Shown: one piece after another, positions 46,945 through 55,988 of the stretch
Layout of the letters: each line of letters begins with the position of its first letter
How positions within the stretch are numbered: position 1 is the first letter of the stretch
Assembly: GCA_937927685.1 (NCBI GenBank)
Contig: CALBSC010000078.1
Span: 186,001-250,000 of the forward strand
DNA from: an uncultured Burkholderiales bacterium
GTDB lineage: Bacteria > Pseudomonadota > Gammaproteobacteria > Burkholderiales > Burkholderiaceae_C
DNA: 64,000 bases
Direction: 5' to 3'
Notes under the pieces: model-generated
Told to the model about the DNA's origin: nothing
The model's database searches: none
Seen by the model: the letters and a program-made list of their open reading frames with translations, nothing else
Position numbers and translations under genes: made by a program

Positions 46945-46987
46945 TTACCCACCCACAATCAACCACTTATCCACAGACTTATCCGGT
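46945..46987 (+). promoter_or_regulatory. Cluster of DnaA-box-like sites upstream of dnaB
   Basis: A perfect DnaA box TTATCCACA lies at 46967-46975. Two same-strand relatives flank it: TTACCCACC at 46945-46953 and TTATCCGGT at 46979-46987. All three lie within 43 bases, between the rplI terminator and the dnaB start at 47035. Confidence 0.65.
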
Positions 46988-47034
46988 GACGCCGCGCACA
47001 TAAGCCCGTAGCATTGACACTTTCAAGGAAACCC

Positions 47035-48438
47035 ATGTCCGCGGTATTGCCCAGTTTCGAGGAAGACACCTACCCTGATCACCAGGTGGCGCAGTTGCGC
47101 ATTCCGCCGCACTCGCTCGAAGCCGAGTCCAGTGTGCTGGGGGGGCTTTTGCTGGACAACAGTGCCTGGGACCGCGTGGGCGATCTGGTCACCGATTCGG
47201 ACTTTTACCGGTACGAACACCGGCTGGTGTTCTCCGCGATCGCGGCCCTCATCAACAGCAGCCGGCCAGCCGACGTCATCACCGTCTTTGAGCACCTGCA
47301 AAGCCTGGGCAAGGCCGATGAGGTCGGCGGTCTGGCCTATCTCAACTCACTGGCGCAGTACGTGCCCAGTGCCAGCAACATCCGCCGATATGGCGAGATC
47401 GTGCGCGAGCGTGCCATCCTGCGCAAACTGGTGACGGCCAGCGACGAGATTGCCACCACCGCGTTCAGCCCCAAGGGCCGGCCGGTGGCTCAGATTCTCG
47501 ATGAGGCCGAACAGAAAATCTTCCACATCGGCGAAGAAGGCTCGCGCATGAAGCAGGGCTTCCAGTCGATGAATTCGCTGGTGGTGGAGTTGCTCGACCG
47601 GGTAGACGAGATGTCGAAAAACCCGAACGACATCACGGGTGTGCCCACGGGCTTTCACGACTTTGACCGCATGACCTCCGGCATGCAGCCGGGTGACCTG
47701 ATCGTGCTGGCGGCGCGCCCCTCCATGGGCAAGACGGCGCTGGCGATCAACATTGCCGAGAATGTGGCGGTGCAAGAGGGCTTGCCGGTGGCCGTGTTCT
47801 CGATGGAAATGGGGGCGTCTCAATTGGCGGTGCGTATCGTCGGCTCGATTGGTCGTATCGACCAGGGACATCTGCGCACCGGAAAACTGAGTGATGATGA
47901 GTGGCCGCGCCTGACCGAAGCCATCGAAAAACTGCGCAATGTGTCGCTGCACATCGATGAAACGCCTGGCCTCACGCCCAGCGAGCTGCGTGCCAACGCT
48001 CGCCGTCTCTCGCGTCAGTGCGGCAAGCTCGGCCTGATCGTGGTGGACTACCTGCAGTTGATGTCGGGCAGTTCCAGCGACGGCAGCGACAACCGCGCCA
48101 CCGAGCTGGGTGAAATCTCACGCGGCTTGAAGATGCTGGCCAAGGAATTGCAATGCCCGGTGATTGCGCTGTCGCAGCTCAACCGAAGCGTGGAGCAACG
48201 CACCGACAAGCGCCCGATGATGAGCGACTTGCGTGAATCGGGTGCCATCGAGCAGGATGCCGACGTCATCATGTTCATCTACCGCGACGACTACTACAAC
48301 AAGGACAGCAAGGAGCCGGGCGTGGCCGAAGTCATCATCGGCAAGCAGCGTAATGGCCCCACCGGCACCGTGAAGCTGGCCTTCCTGAAGCCCATCACCA
48401 AGTTTGAGTCCCTCGCCTCGGGCGGCGCCGACTATTGA
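47035..48438 (+). CDS. dnaB: Replicative DNA helicase DnaB
   Basis: A 467-residue hexameric 5'-3' helicase. The N-terminal domain (PPHSLEAESSVLGGLLLDN) is followed by a RecA-like domain with Walker A ARPSMGKTALA (Lys233), Walker B LIVVDYLQLM and LRESGAIEQDADVIMFIYRD. The ATG at 47035 has AAGGAA six bases upstream. No intein is present. The gene lies behind the ribosomal-protein operon but has its own upstream region. Confidence 0.97.
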   Translation: MSAVLPSFEEDTYPDHQVAQLRIPPHSLEAESSVLGGLLLDNSAWDRVGDLVTDSDFYRYEHRLVFSAIAALINSSRPADVITVFEHLQSLGKADEVGGLAYLNSLAQYVPSASNIRRYGEIVRERAILRKLVTASDEIATTAFSPKGRPVAQILDEAEQKIFHIGEEGSRMKQGFQSMNSLVVELLDRVDEMSKNPNDITGVPTGFHDFDRMTSGMQPGDLIVLAARPSMGKTALAINIAENVAVQEGLPVAVFSMEMGASQLAVRIVGSIGRIDQGHLRTGKLSDDEWPRLTEAIEKLRNVSLHIDETPGLTPSELRANARRLSRQCGKLGLIVVDYLQLMSGSSSDGSDNRATELGEISRGLKMLAKELQCPVIALSQLNRSVEQRTDKRPMMSDLRESGAIEQDADVIMFIYRDDYYNKDSKEPGVAEVIIGKQRNGPTGTVKLAFLKPITKFESLASGGADY

Positions 48439-48474
48439 GGGTCAGGGCCCGAGCCCGGTTGACCGCCGCGTGCC

Positions 48475-50190
48475 TTACAGCGCCTCGCTGGCAAAGTCCG
48501 CCAGGCGTGATCGCTCGCCTCGGGCCAACATGATGTGTCCACCGTGCGGCCAGCCCTTGAACTTGTCGACCGCAAACGTCAGGCCGGATGAGCCTTCGGT
48601 GAGGTAGGGCGTGTCGATCTGGGCGAGGTTGCCCATGCAAATGATCTTGGTGCCTGGCCCCGCACGGGTGATCAGCGTCTTCATCTGCTTGGGGGTCAGG
48701 TTTTGCGCCTCGTCGATGATGACGTACTTGTTCATGAAGGTGCGACCGCGCATGAAGTTCATGCTCTTGATCTTGATGCGGCTGCGGATCAGTTCGTTGG
48801 TGGCGGCGCGGCCCCACTCGCCGGCACTGGTCTCGGTCTTGGCCAGCACTTCGAGGTTATCGTCGAGGGCGCCCATCCAGGGACCCATTTTTTCTTCTTC
48901 GGTGCCGGGCAGGAATCCGATGTCCTCGCCCACGCTGACCGTGGCGCGGGTCATGATGATCTCGGTGTAACGACGGTCATCGAGCACCTGGGTCAGACCG
49001 GCGGCCAGGGCCAGCAGCGTCTTGCCGGTGCCGGCCGTGCCCGCCAGCGTGACGAAGTCGATCTCGGGGTCCATCAACAGGTTGAGGGCGAAGTTCTGCT
49101 CGCGGTTGCGGGCCGTCACGCCCCAGATGGCGTTCTTCAGGTGGTTGAACTCCTTGAGGGTTTTGAGCACCACCGTCTTGCCGCGAATTTCGGTGACGCG
49201 TGCATACAAGCTGGGCTCGCCCGGTGCCTCGAAGAACACAAACTGGTTGATGTGCAGGCTGGGCACGATGGGACCCGACAAGCGGTAGAAGGTATGGCTA
49301 CCGGATTGCCAACTCTCCACCGTCTTGCCGTGCCGGATCCAGAAGTCGGGGGGCAGGGCCAGGGCGCCGGAGTAGAGCAGGTCGCCATCTTCCAGCGTCT
49401 TGTCGTTTTGATAGTCCTCGGCGTGCAGACCCAGGGCGCGCGCCTTGATGCGCATGTTGATGTCCTTGGACACCAGCGCCACTTCACGCGGCGCGTGCTG
49501 GTCGCGCAGGGACTGCACCACGCCCAGGATCTGGTTGTCGGCTTTGCCCTGGGGCAGGCTCAGCGGCAACTTCTGGTCGATGGCCTGGGTCTGGAAATAC
49601 AGACGACCGCCGCCGTCCAGGTGACCGGTGCTGTCCAGGGACAGTCCCTGGGCAATGTCGGCCCCTTGCGTGGCTGCCAGTGCGTCCAGCATGCGGCTGG
49701 CCTGGCGCGCATTGCGCGCCACCTCGGTCATGCCTTTTTTGTTGCTGTCCAGTTCCTCCAGCACGATCATGGGCAGGAAGATGTCGTGTTCCTCAAACCG
49801 GAAGAGGGACATGGGATCGTGCATCAACACATTGGTGTCCAGCACGAAGAGTTTGGTGGGCCCCACGGCGCGCTGCCGCTTGCCCGTCACGGCACTGCTG
49901 CTTCGCGGATCGGTTTTGTGGCTCCCCGAGGTGCTGGCACGACCACTGCGACCGGCTCTGCCCGCCTTGGACGAGGACCGAGCGGGGGCGGCGTCGAGTT
50001 CAACCTCGAGTTCCGGGACGTTTCCCCCGCCGCGCTCGAACAGGTCCAGGGCCTGGGGTTTTTCAGGCACCGGACTTTCCACGGCGCGGGTGGCCGATTT
50101 TCGGCTCGAGGCGGTGGCGCGGGCGGGGCTGCTGAATTCATCCACTCGAAGCAGAGTGGCACGTTTGGCGGGAGCGGGGGGCAGGGGCAT
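48475..50190 (-). CDS. PIN-PhoH family ATPase
   Basis: A 571-residue two-domain protein. After a basic, low-complexity N-terminus of about 110 residues comes a PIN nuclease-like domain (KLFVLDTNVLMHDPMSLFRF, then EVALVSKDINMRIKARALG). The PhoH ATPase domain follows, with Walker A LAGTAGTGKTLLALAAGL and Walker B MNKYVIIDEAQNLTPKQMK. PIN-PhoH proteins are thought to unwind and cut RNA. It converges with dnaB and lies downstream of the peroxiredoxin gene, separated by a terminator. Confidence 0.93.
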   Translation of the reverse strand: MPLPPAPAKRATLLRVDEFSSPARATASSRKSATRAVESPVPEKPQALDLFERGGGNVPELEVELDAAPARSSSKAGRAGRSGRASTSGSHKTDPRSSSAVTGKRQRAVGPTKLFVLDTNVLMHDPMSLFRFEEHDIFLPMIVLEELDSNKKGMTEVARNARQASRMLDALAATQGADIAQGLSLDSTGHLDGGGRLYFQTQAIDQKLPLSLPQGKADNQILGVVQSLRDQHAPREVALVSKDINMRIKARALGLHAEDYQNDKTLEDGDLLYSGALALPPDFWIRHGKTVESWQSGSHTFYRLSGPIVPSLHINQFVFFEAPGEPSLYARVTEIRGKTVVLKTLKEFNHLKNAIWGVTARNREQNFALNLLMDPEIDFVTLAGTAGTGKTLLALAAGLTQVLDDRRYTEIIMTRATVSVGEDIGFLPGTEEEKMGPWMGALDDNLEVLAKTETSAGEWGRAATNELIRSRIKIKSMNFMRGRTFMNKYVIIDEAQNLTPKQMKTLITRAGPGTKIICMGNLAQIDTPYLTEGSSGLTFAVDKFKGWPHGGHIMLARGERSRLADFASEAL

Positions 50191-50256
50191 GGAGTTCAGC
50201 CATCAATGAAACAAACGGAGACGTCCTGGAAGCGGGCCGCGAAGCCAAGGCCCAAA

Positions 50257-50287
50257 GAAAAAGCCGCCCTGCTGCGGGGGCGGCTTA
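50257..50287 (-). terminator. Rho-independent terminator of the peroxiredoxin gene
   Basis: On the minus strand AAGCCGCCC pairs with GGGCGGCTT around CCGCAGCA and is followed by T residues. Confidence 0.88.
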
Positions 50288-50381
50288 GACTGAACAGGCG
50301 GAAAACTTGCGGTGCAAGAACCAGAGGCATGAAACCATCATAACGCCTGTTGATCACAGGTCAATGACGGTTTGCCGGTCG

Positions 50382-50867
50382 TCAGGCGGCGGCGGTGGCT
50401 TTTTTGAGGTCTTTCACGGCCTTGAGCACTTCGTCCACATGGCCAGGCACCTTGAGGCCACGCCACTCCTGACGGAGCACGCCATCCGGGCCGATGAGGA
50501 AGGTGCTGCGCTCAATGCCCTTGACCTTTTTGCCGTACATGATCTTGTTCTTGACCACACCGAACATATGACACATTTTTTCTTCCGTGTCGGCGATCAG
50601 TTCGAACGGCAGTTCCAGCTTGGTCTTGAAGTCGTCATGCGATTTCATGTTGTCACGGGAGACGCCAAACACCACGGCGCCCGCCTTGACGAAGTCTTTG
50701 TACTTGTCGCGGAACTGCATGGCCTCGGTGGTGCAGCCGGGGGTATTGTCCTTGGGGTAGAAGTACAGCACCAGCGTTTTCCCATGGTGGGAATGATGGG
50801 TGACTTTGATGCCGCCCGTGGCGATGGCTTCGAATTCAGGGATGGGTTTGTTGACAACGATCGCCAT
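50382..50867 (-). CDS. bcp: Thioredoxin-dependent peroxiredoxin (Bcp/PrxQ)
   Basis: A 161-residue thiol peroxidase. The peroxidatic cysteine lies in YPKDNTPGCTTEAMQFRD (Cys45); the usual resolving Cys five residues on is replaced by Met (CTTEAM), so this is probably a 1-Cys-type member or one using a distant Cys. VFGVSRDNMKSHDDFKTKL and RSTFLIGPDGVLRQEW are further landmarks. It has its own terminator. Confidence 0.94.
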   Translation of the reverse strand: MAIVVNKPIPEFEAIATGGIKVTHHSHHGKTLVLYFYPKDNTPGCTTEAMQFRDKYKDFVKAGAVVFGVSRDNMKSHDDFKTKLELPFELIADTEEKMCHMFGVVKNKIMYGKKVKGIERSTFLIGPDGVLRQEWRGLKVPGHVDEVLKAVKDLKKATAAA

Positions 50868-51007
50868 GGGACTTCAAGGTTCGAGGGTGAGAGGCCTGCG
50901 TAGCACCGTAAACAGTGACAGGCTGGCTACGGCAAGGCAATCCTGAATTTTAACCTAATCCCGGGCTGACTCAGTCCCTGGCGGCGGCCACCCCGGGTGG
51001 AGGTGGT

Positions 51008-51382
51008 TCAGACCGGTTCGAGCAGGAGCAGGGCTGCCACCGGGCGACCTTCTCCGGCCAGGATGTTGTAGGTGCGGCACGCCGCCGGGGTGTCCATGAT
51101 TTCCAGACCCAGTCGGCAAGCCATGAGGGGCGCTTGCCAGGCTGGTGGGATGAAGCGCAGCCGCGAGCCGCTGCCAAACACGGCCAGTTCCACCCCCAGC
51201 CCGGTGAGCATGGCAAAGTCCGCGGGTTCGAGCGCTTCAAAGGTCGCAGGGCGCCAGGGTTGCAGCAGCCCTGTCGAGGTGATGAGCAGGCTGTGCGAGT
51301 GACGCTCGCCATTGACGGCAATCCAGCCCGGTCCATAGCCAGTCACGGCCAGGGTGTCCATGCGGTCAGGTTGCAGTTTCAT
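51008..51382 (-). CDS. Mth938-like domain protein (DUF498)
   Basis: A 124-residue protein resembling the Mth938/NDUFAF3 fold (GYGPGWIAVNGERHSHSLLI, LAVFGSGSRLRFIPP, MDTPAACRTYNILAGEGR). The eukaryotic relative helps assemble respiratory complex I; bacterial members are uncharacterised. The ATG at 51382 was chosen over a start 11 codons upstream because family members begin near MKL. It is divergent from alaA. Confidence 0.85.
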   Translation of the reverse strand: MKLQPDRMDTLAVTGYGPGWIAVNGERHSHSLLITSTGLLQPWRPATFEALEPADFAMLTGLGVELAVFGSGSRLRFIPPAWQAPLMACRLGLEIMDTPAACRTYNILAGEGRPVAALLLLEPV

Positions 51383-51497
51383 GATGGGGTGACAAGACGG
51401 GTGGCAAACACGCAATGAAGCGGGGCCCGGCAGCGAAACCAGGCATGTTCTGTGGTCAAATTATAGGTTTTCACCCGAAAAGCCCGAGGGAAACGCC

Positions 51498-52724
51498 TTG
51501 AAGCCCATTCAAAAATCCGCCAAGCTTGCCAACGTGTGCTACGACATCCGGGGGCCGGTGCTCGATCGCGCGCGTCAAATGGAGGAGGAAGGGCACAAGA
51601 TCATCAAGCTCAACATTGGCAATCTGGCCGTGTTTGGGTTTGACGCCCCCGAGGAAATCCAGCAGGACATGATCCGCAACCTGCCCAATGCGGCGGCGTA
51701 TTCGGACAGCAAGGGCATCTTTGCGGCACGCAAGGCCGTGATGCACTACACCCAGCAGCAAGGTATCCAGGGGGTGACGCTGGAAGACATTTACCTGGGC
51801 AATGGGGCCAGCGAGTTGATCGTCATGGCCACCAATGCCTTGCTGAATGATGGCGACGAGTTGTTGCTCCCCGCGCCTGATTACCCGCTGTGGACCGCCG
51901 CGGTGAGTTTGTCGGGCGGCACGCCGGTGCATTACCGCTGCGACGAATCCAACAGCTGGATGCCCGATCTGAAGGACATCCGCGCCAAGATCACGCCCAA
52001 CACCAAGGGCATCGTGGTCATCAACCCCAACAACCCCACGGGCGCGCTGTATTCGGACGAACTGCTCAAGGGCATCGTGACCTTGGCCCGTGAGCATGGC
52101 CTGGTGATCTTTGCCGACGAGGTGTATGACAAGGTGTTGTTTGACGGCGTGAAGCACACGGCGATTGGCTCGCTTTCCAACGACGTGCTCACGCTCACCT
52201 TCAACTCGCTGTCCAAGAGTTACCGCTCCTGCGGTTACCGCGCGGGCTGGCTGGTGGTCTCGGGCGACAAGAAGCCGGCGCGCGATTACATCGAAGGCCT
52301 GAACATGCTCTCGTCCATGCGACTGTGTGCCAACGTACCGGGCCAGTGGGCCATCCAGACGGCCCTGGGCGGATACCAGAGCATCAACGACCTGGTGAAG
52401 GAAGGGGGCCGCCTGCGCCGCCAGCGTGATCTGGCTTACGAACTCATCACCGCCATACCCGGGGTGAGTTGCGTCAAACCCAGTGCTGCGCTTTACATGT
52501 TTCCGCGACTGGACCCGGCGATGTATCCGATCCAGGACGATCAGCAGTTCATCAACGAATTGCTGCAAGAAACCAAGGTGCTGCTGGTGCAGGGCAGTGG
52601 CTTCAACTGGCCCAGCCCGGACCATTTCCGCATCGTCTTCCTGCCGCATGAAGATGACTTGCGCGAGGCCATCTCGCGCATCGCACGATTCCTAGACAAC
52701 TACCGCAAGCGACACGCACAATGA
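51498..52724 (+). CDS. alaA: PLP-dependent alanine aminotransferase AlaA-like
   Basis: A 408-residue class I/II aminotransferase, close to E. coli AlaA along its length (LANVCYDIRGPVLDRARQME, LNIGNLAVFGFDAPEEI, YLGNGASELIVMATNALL). The PLP lysine is Lys240 in NSLSKSYRSCGYRAGW. The start appears to be a TTG (51498) behind GAGGGAAA, since the first ATG would remove conserved residues. It converts pyruvate and glutamate to alanine and heads the overlapping run with hom and thrC. Confidence 0.9.
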   Translation: MKPIQKSAKLANVCYDIRGPVLDRARQMEEEGHKIIKLNIGNLAVFGFDAPEEIQQDMIRNLPNAAAYSDSKGIFAARKAVMHYTQQQGIQGVTLEDIYLGNGASELIVMATNALLNDGDELLLPAPDYPLWTAAVSLSGGTPVHYRCDESNSWMPDLKDIRAKITPNTKGIVVINPNNPTGALYSDELLKGIVTLAREHGLVIFADEVYDKVLFDGVKHTAIGSLSNDVLTLTFNSLSKSYRSCGYRAGWLVVSGDKKPARDYIEGLNMLSSMRLCANVPGQWAIQTALGGYQSINDLVKEGGRLRRQRDLAYELITAIPGVSCVKPSAALYMFPRLDPAMYPIQDDQQFINELLQETKVLLVQGSGFNWPSPDHFRIVFLPHEDDLREAISRIARFLDNYRKRHAQ

Positions 52725-54031
52725 AACCGATTCAAGTTGGACTGCTGGGCATCGGCACCGTGGGCCGAGGCACCTTCGAGGTGCTGCAACGCAACCAGGA
52801 AGAGATCCGCCGTCGCGCTGGCCGCTCCATCCAGATCGCCATGGTGGCCGATCTGGACACGGCGCGCGCCCAGAGCATCGTGGGCGACGCCACCCAGGTG
52901 GTGGCCGACGCACGACAGGTGATCGCCAACCCGGAGATCGACATCGTCATCGAGCTCATTGGCGGCTATGGCATTGCCCGCCAACTGGTGATGGAGGCCA
53001 TCGAGGCCGGCAAGCATGTGGTGACGGCCAACAAGGCCTTGCTCGCTGTCCACGGCACCGAGATTTTTGAAGCCGCACGTCGCCGGGGCGTGATGGTGGC
53101 GTTCGAAGCGGCGGTGGCCGGTGGCATTCCCATCATCAAGGCGCTGCGCGAGGGCCTCACAGCCAACCGCATCCAGTGGATTGCCGGCATCATCAACGGC
53201 ACCACCAACTTCATCCTCTCCGAGATGCGCGACAAGGGCCTGCCCTTCGATGCCGTGCTCAAAGAGGCGCAAGCCCTGGGCTATGCCGAAGCCGACCCCA
53301 CCTTTGACATTGAAGGCGTGGATGCGGCGCACAAGGCCACCATCATGTCGGCGATCGCGTTTGGCATTCCGGTGCAGTTCGACAAGGCACACGTGGAAGG
53401 CATCACGAAACTGGAAGCCCAGGACATTCGTTACGCCGAGCAGTTGGGCTACCGCATCAAGTTGCTGGGGATTGCCAAACGTGTGGTCGCAGGCGTGGAA
53501 CTGCGCGTGCATCCCTGTCTGGTGCCATCCAAACGCCTGATTGCCAATGTGGAAGGTGCGATGAATGCGGTGATGGTGCAAGCCGATGCCGTGGGCACCA
53601 CGCTGTATTACGGCAAAGGCGCCGGCAGCGAGCCCACCGCGAGCGCGGTGATTGCTGACCTGGTCGACATCACACGCTTGCACACGGCAGATCCGCTCAA
53701 CCGTGTGCCGCACCTGGCCTTCCAGCCCGATGAACTGAGCGACGTGGCCGTGCTGCCCATGGCCCAGGTGGTCACGAGCTATTACCTGCGTCTGCGCGTG
53801 GCCGATCAGGCCGGCGTGCTGGCCAAGGTGACGGGTATCCTGGCCGACTCCGACATCAGCATTGACGCCGTGCTGCAACGCGAAGCCGGCGAGGGCGAGA
53901 ACCAGACCGACCTGATCATCCTCACCCACGACTGCGTGGAGTCGCGCATGGACGCAGCGCTGGCCAGCATGCAAAGCCTGCCCACGGTGCTGGGGCCGAT
54001 CACCCGCATTCGCAAGGAAGAGCTGAACTGA
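52721..54031 (+). CDS. hom: Homoserine dehydrogenase
   Basis: A 436-residue NAD(P)H enzyme reducing aspartate semialdehyde to homoserine. It has VGLLGIGTVGRGTFEVL (cofactor), ANKALLAVHGTEIF, AAVAGGIPIIKALREGL and INGTTNFILSEM, YAEADPTFDIEGVDAAHKA, and a C-terminal ACT domain (about 355-430, YYLRLRVADQAGVLAKVTGI) that usually gives threonine feedback. ATGA overlap with alaA and TGATG with thrC. Confidence 0.97.
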   Translation: MKPIQVGLLGIGTVGRGTFEVLQRNQEEIRRRAGRSIQIAMVADLDTARAQSIVGDATQVVADARQVIANPEIDIVIELIGGYGIARQLVMEAIEAGKHVVTANKALLAVHGTEIFEAARRRGVMVAFEAAVAGGIPIIKALREGLTANRIQWIAGIINGTTNFILSEMRDKGLPFDAVLKEAQALGYAEADPTFDIEGVDAAHKATIMSAIAFGIPVQFDKAHVEGITKLEAQDIRYAEQLGYRIKLLGIAKRVVAGVELRVHPCLVPSKRLIANVEGAMNAVMVQADAVGTTLYYGKGAGSEPTASAVIADLVDITRLHTADPLNRVPHLAFQPDELSDVAVLPMAQVVTSYYLRLRVADQAGVLAKVTGILADSDISIDAVLQREAGEGENQTDLIILTHDCVESRMDAALASMQSLPTVLGPITRIRKEELN

Positions 54032-55458
54032 TGCGCTACCTCTCGACCCGGGGCCACCCCGAGCGCCGCCGTTTTTGTGAAATCCTGCTCGAGGGCCTGG
54101 CGCCCGATGGCGGGCTGTACCTGCCCGAGTCCTACCCGCAAGTCGATGCCAGCACACTCGCGCGCTGGCGAGTGGTCTACCAACAGCAGGGGTATGCGCA
54201 CCTGGCGTTCGAAATTCTGTCGCTCTACATTGACGACATTCCCGCGGATGACCTGCGTGACCTGTGTGAGCGCACCTACACCGAAGCCGTGTTTGGCACC
54301 AAGGCCATCGTGCCGGTGCGTGAACTGGAGTCGGGCCTGCTGATCGAAGCCCTCTCCAATGGGCCGACCCTGGCGTTCAAGGACATGGCCATGCAGTTGC
54401 TGGGCCACTTGTTCGAATACGAACTCAAGCGCCGCGGTGAAGAGCTCAACATCCTGGGCGCCACCTCGGGCGATACAGGCAGCGCGGCCGAATACGCCAT
54501 GCGCGGCAAGCGCGGCGTGCGCGTGTTCATGACCAGTCCCGACGGACGCATGAGCCCGTTCCAGCAGGCGCAAATGTTCAGCCTGCAGGACGCCAATATC
54601 CACAACCTGGCCATCGAAGGGGTCTTTGATGATTGCCAGGACATCGTCAAGGCCGTGTCCAACGACCTGGCATTCAAGCGCCGTTACCGCATCGGCACGG
54701 TCAACTCCATCAACTGGGCGCGACTACTCGCCCAGGTGGTCTATTACTTCGCAGGCTATTTCCAGGCCACGTCATCCGACACGCAGCGAGTGAGCTTTGC
54801 CGTGCCCAGTGGCAACTTTGGCAATGTGTGCGCCGGGCATGTGGCACGCATGATGGGCTTGCCGGTAGAACGCCTGGTGGTCGCCACCAACGAAAACGAT
54901 GTGCTGGATGAATTCTTTCGCACGGGCGTGTACCGGGTTCGCGGTAGCGCCGACACCCATGAAACCTCCAGCCCGTCGATGGACATTTCCAAGGCCAGCA
55001 ATTTCGAACGCTTTGTATTCGATCTGGTGGGGCGTGACGCGGCACTCACGGCGGAGTTGTTCGGTCCCCGCTTGAGTCGCGATGGCATGTTTGATCTGAG
55101 TGGCGATGCACGCTTCCAGCAGCAGTTCGCCCGCTATGGCTTTGTCAGCGGCCGCAGCACCCATGCCCAACGCCTGCAGACCATCCGCGACGCCTTTGAA
55201 CGCCATGCCGAGATGATCGATCCGCACACCGCCGATGGCGTGAAAGTGGCGCGGGAGCAGTTGCAAACGGGGGTGCCCATGATCGTGCTGGAGACAGCCT
55301 TGCCCATCAAGTTCGCCGCCACGCTGGTGGAGGCCCTGGGGCGCGAACCGGATCGTCCGGTGCGTTTCAACGGCATCGAGCAATTGCCCCGTCGCGTCCA
55401 GGTGTTGCCAGCGGACGTGCAACGCGTCAAATCCTTCATCGTCGAGCACTGTCTATGA
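54031..55458 (+). CDS. thrC: Threonine synthase
   Basis: A 475-residue PLP enzyme that makes threonine from O-phosphohomoserine. The N-terminus MRYLSTRGHPERRRFCEILL is the family form; the PLP lysine is Lys117 in GPTLAFKDMAMQLLG, and GATSGDTGSAAEYAMRGKRG binds phosphate. It shares one base with hom and four with mobB. Confidence 0.97.
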   Translation: MRYLSTRGHPERRRFCEILLEGLAPDGGLYLPESYPQVDASTLARWRVVYQQQGYAHLAFEILSLYIDDIPADDLRDLCERTYTEAVFGTKAIVPVRELESGLLIEALSNGPTLAFKDMAMQLLGHLFEYELKRRGEELNILGATSGDTGSAAEYAMRGKRGVRVFMTSPDGRMSPFQQAQMFSLQDANIHNLAIEGVFDDCQDIVKAVSNDLAFKRRYRIGTVNSINWARLLAQVVYYFAGYFQATSSDTQRVSFAVPSGNFGNVCAGHVARMMGLPVERLVVATNENDVLDEFFRTGVYRVRGSADTHETSSPSMDISKASNFERFVFDLVGRDAALTAELFGPRLSRDGMFDLSGDARFQQQFARYGFVSGRSTHAQRLQTIRDAFERHAEMIDPHTADGVKVAREQLQTGVPMIVLETALPIKFAATLVEALGREPDRPVRFNGIEQLPRRVQVLPADVQRVKSFIVEHCL

Positions 55459-55988
55459 ACGTCATTGGCGTGAGTGGCCATTCGGGCTCGGGCAAGACCA
55501 CCCTGATCGAGGGGTTGGTACGTGCGATGCGCCAACAGGGCTTGCGCGTGTCGGTGATCAAGCACGCGCGTCACGGTTTCGATGTGGATCACCCTGGCAA
55601 GGACAGCCATCGTCACCGCGAGGCAGGCGCCTTCGAAGTGCTGGTGGCCTCGAACCGACGCATGGCCCTGCAGCGCGAATTCGAAGTCGAGGTGGAGTTG
55701 TCCGTGCACCAGATGCTGGCGGAACTCTATGACGGCGTCGATTGGGTGCTGGTCGAGGGGTTCAGACACAGCGATGTGCTGAAACTCGAGGTCTGGCGCC
55801 CTGAAACCGGCGAGGCTGCTGCCTATCCTGATGACGACTTTGTGGTGGGCATCGTCACCACCAGCCCGGACCGGTTGCCTTCGCCCACCTTGCGTCCCGT
55901 GATGGATCTGAACAACCCCGCCGCCGTGGCGCAGTGGTTGATCGATCATCAGGACCGCTTCCATTACAACCGTTTCGACGAAGCATGA
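55455..55988 (+). CDS. mobB: Molybdopterin-guanine dinucleotide biosynthesis protein B
   Basis: A 177-residue P-loop GTPase that helps insert GMP into molybdenum cofactor. Walker A is GVSGHSGSGKTTLIEGLV at the N-terminus; VIKHARHGFDVDHPGKDSHR and WVLVEGFRHSDVLKLEVWRP are typical. It begins inside the thrC stop (ATGA) and is followed by moeA in the same way. Confidence 0.94.
   Translation: MNVIGVSGHSGSGKTTLIEGLVRAMRQQGLRVSVIKHARHGFDVDHPGKDSHRHREAGAFEVLVASNRRMALQREFEVEVELSVHQMLAELYDGVDWVLVEGFRHSDVLKLEVWRPETGEAAAYPDDDFVVGIVTTSPDRLPSPTLRPVMDLNNPAAVAQWLIDHQDRFHYNRFDEA

Noticed and set aside
46930..47034. The DnaA-box cluster as a replication origin
   Set aside because: No AT-rich unwinding region, no dnaA/dnaN/gyrB neighbours, and only three boxes.
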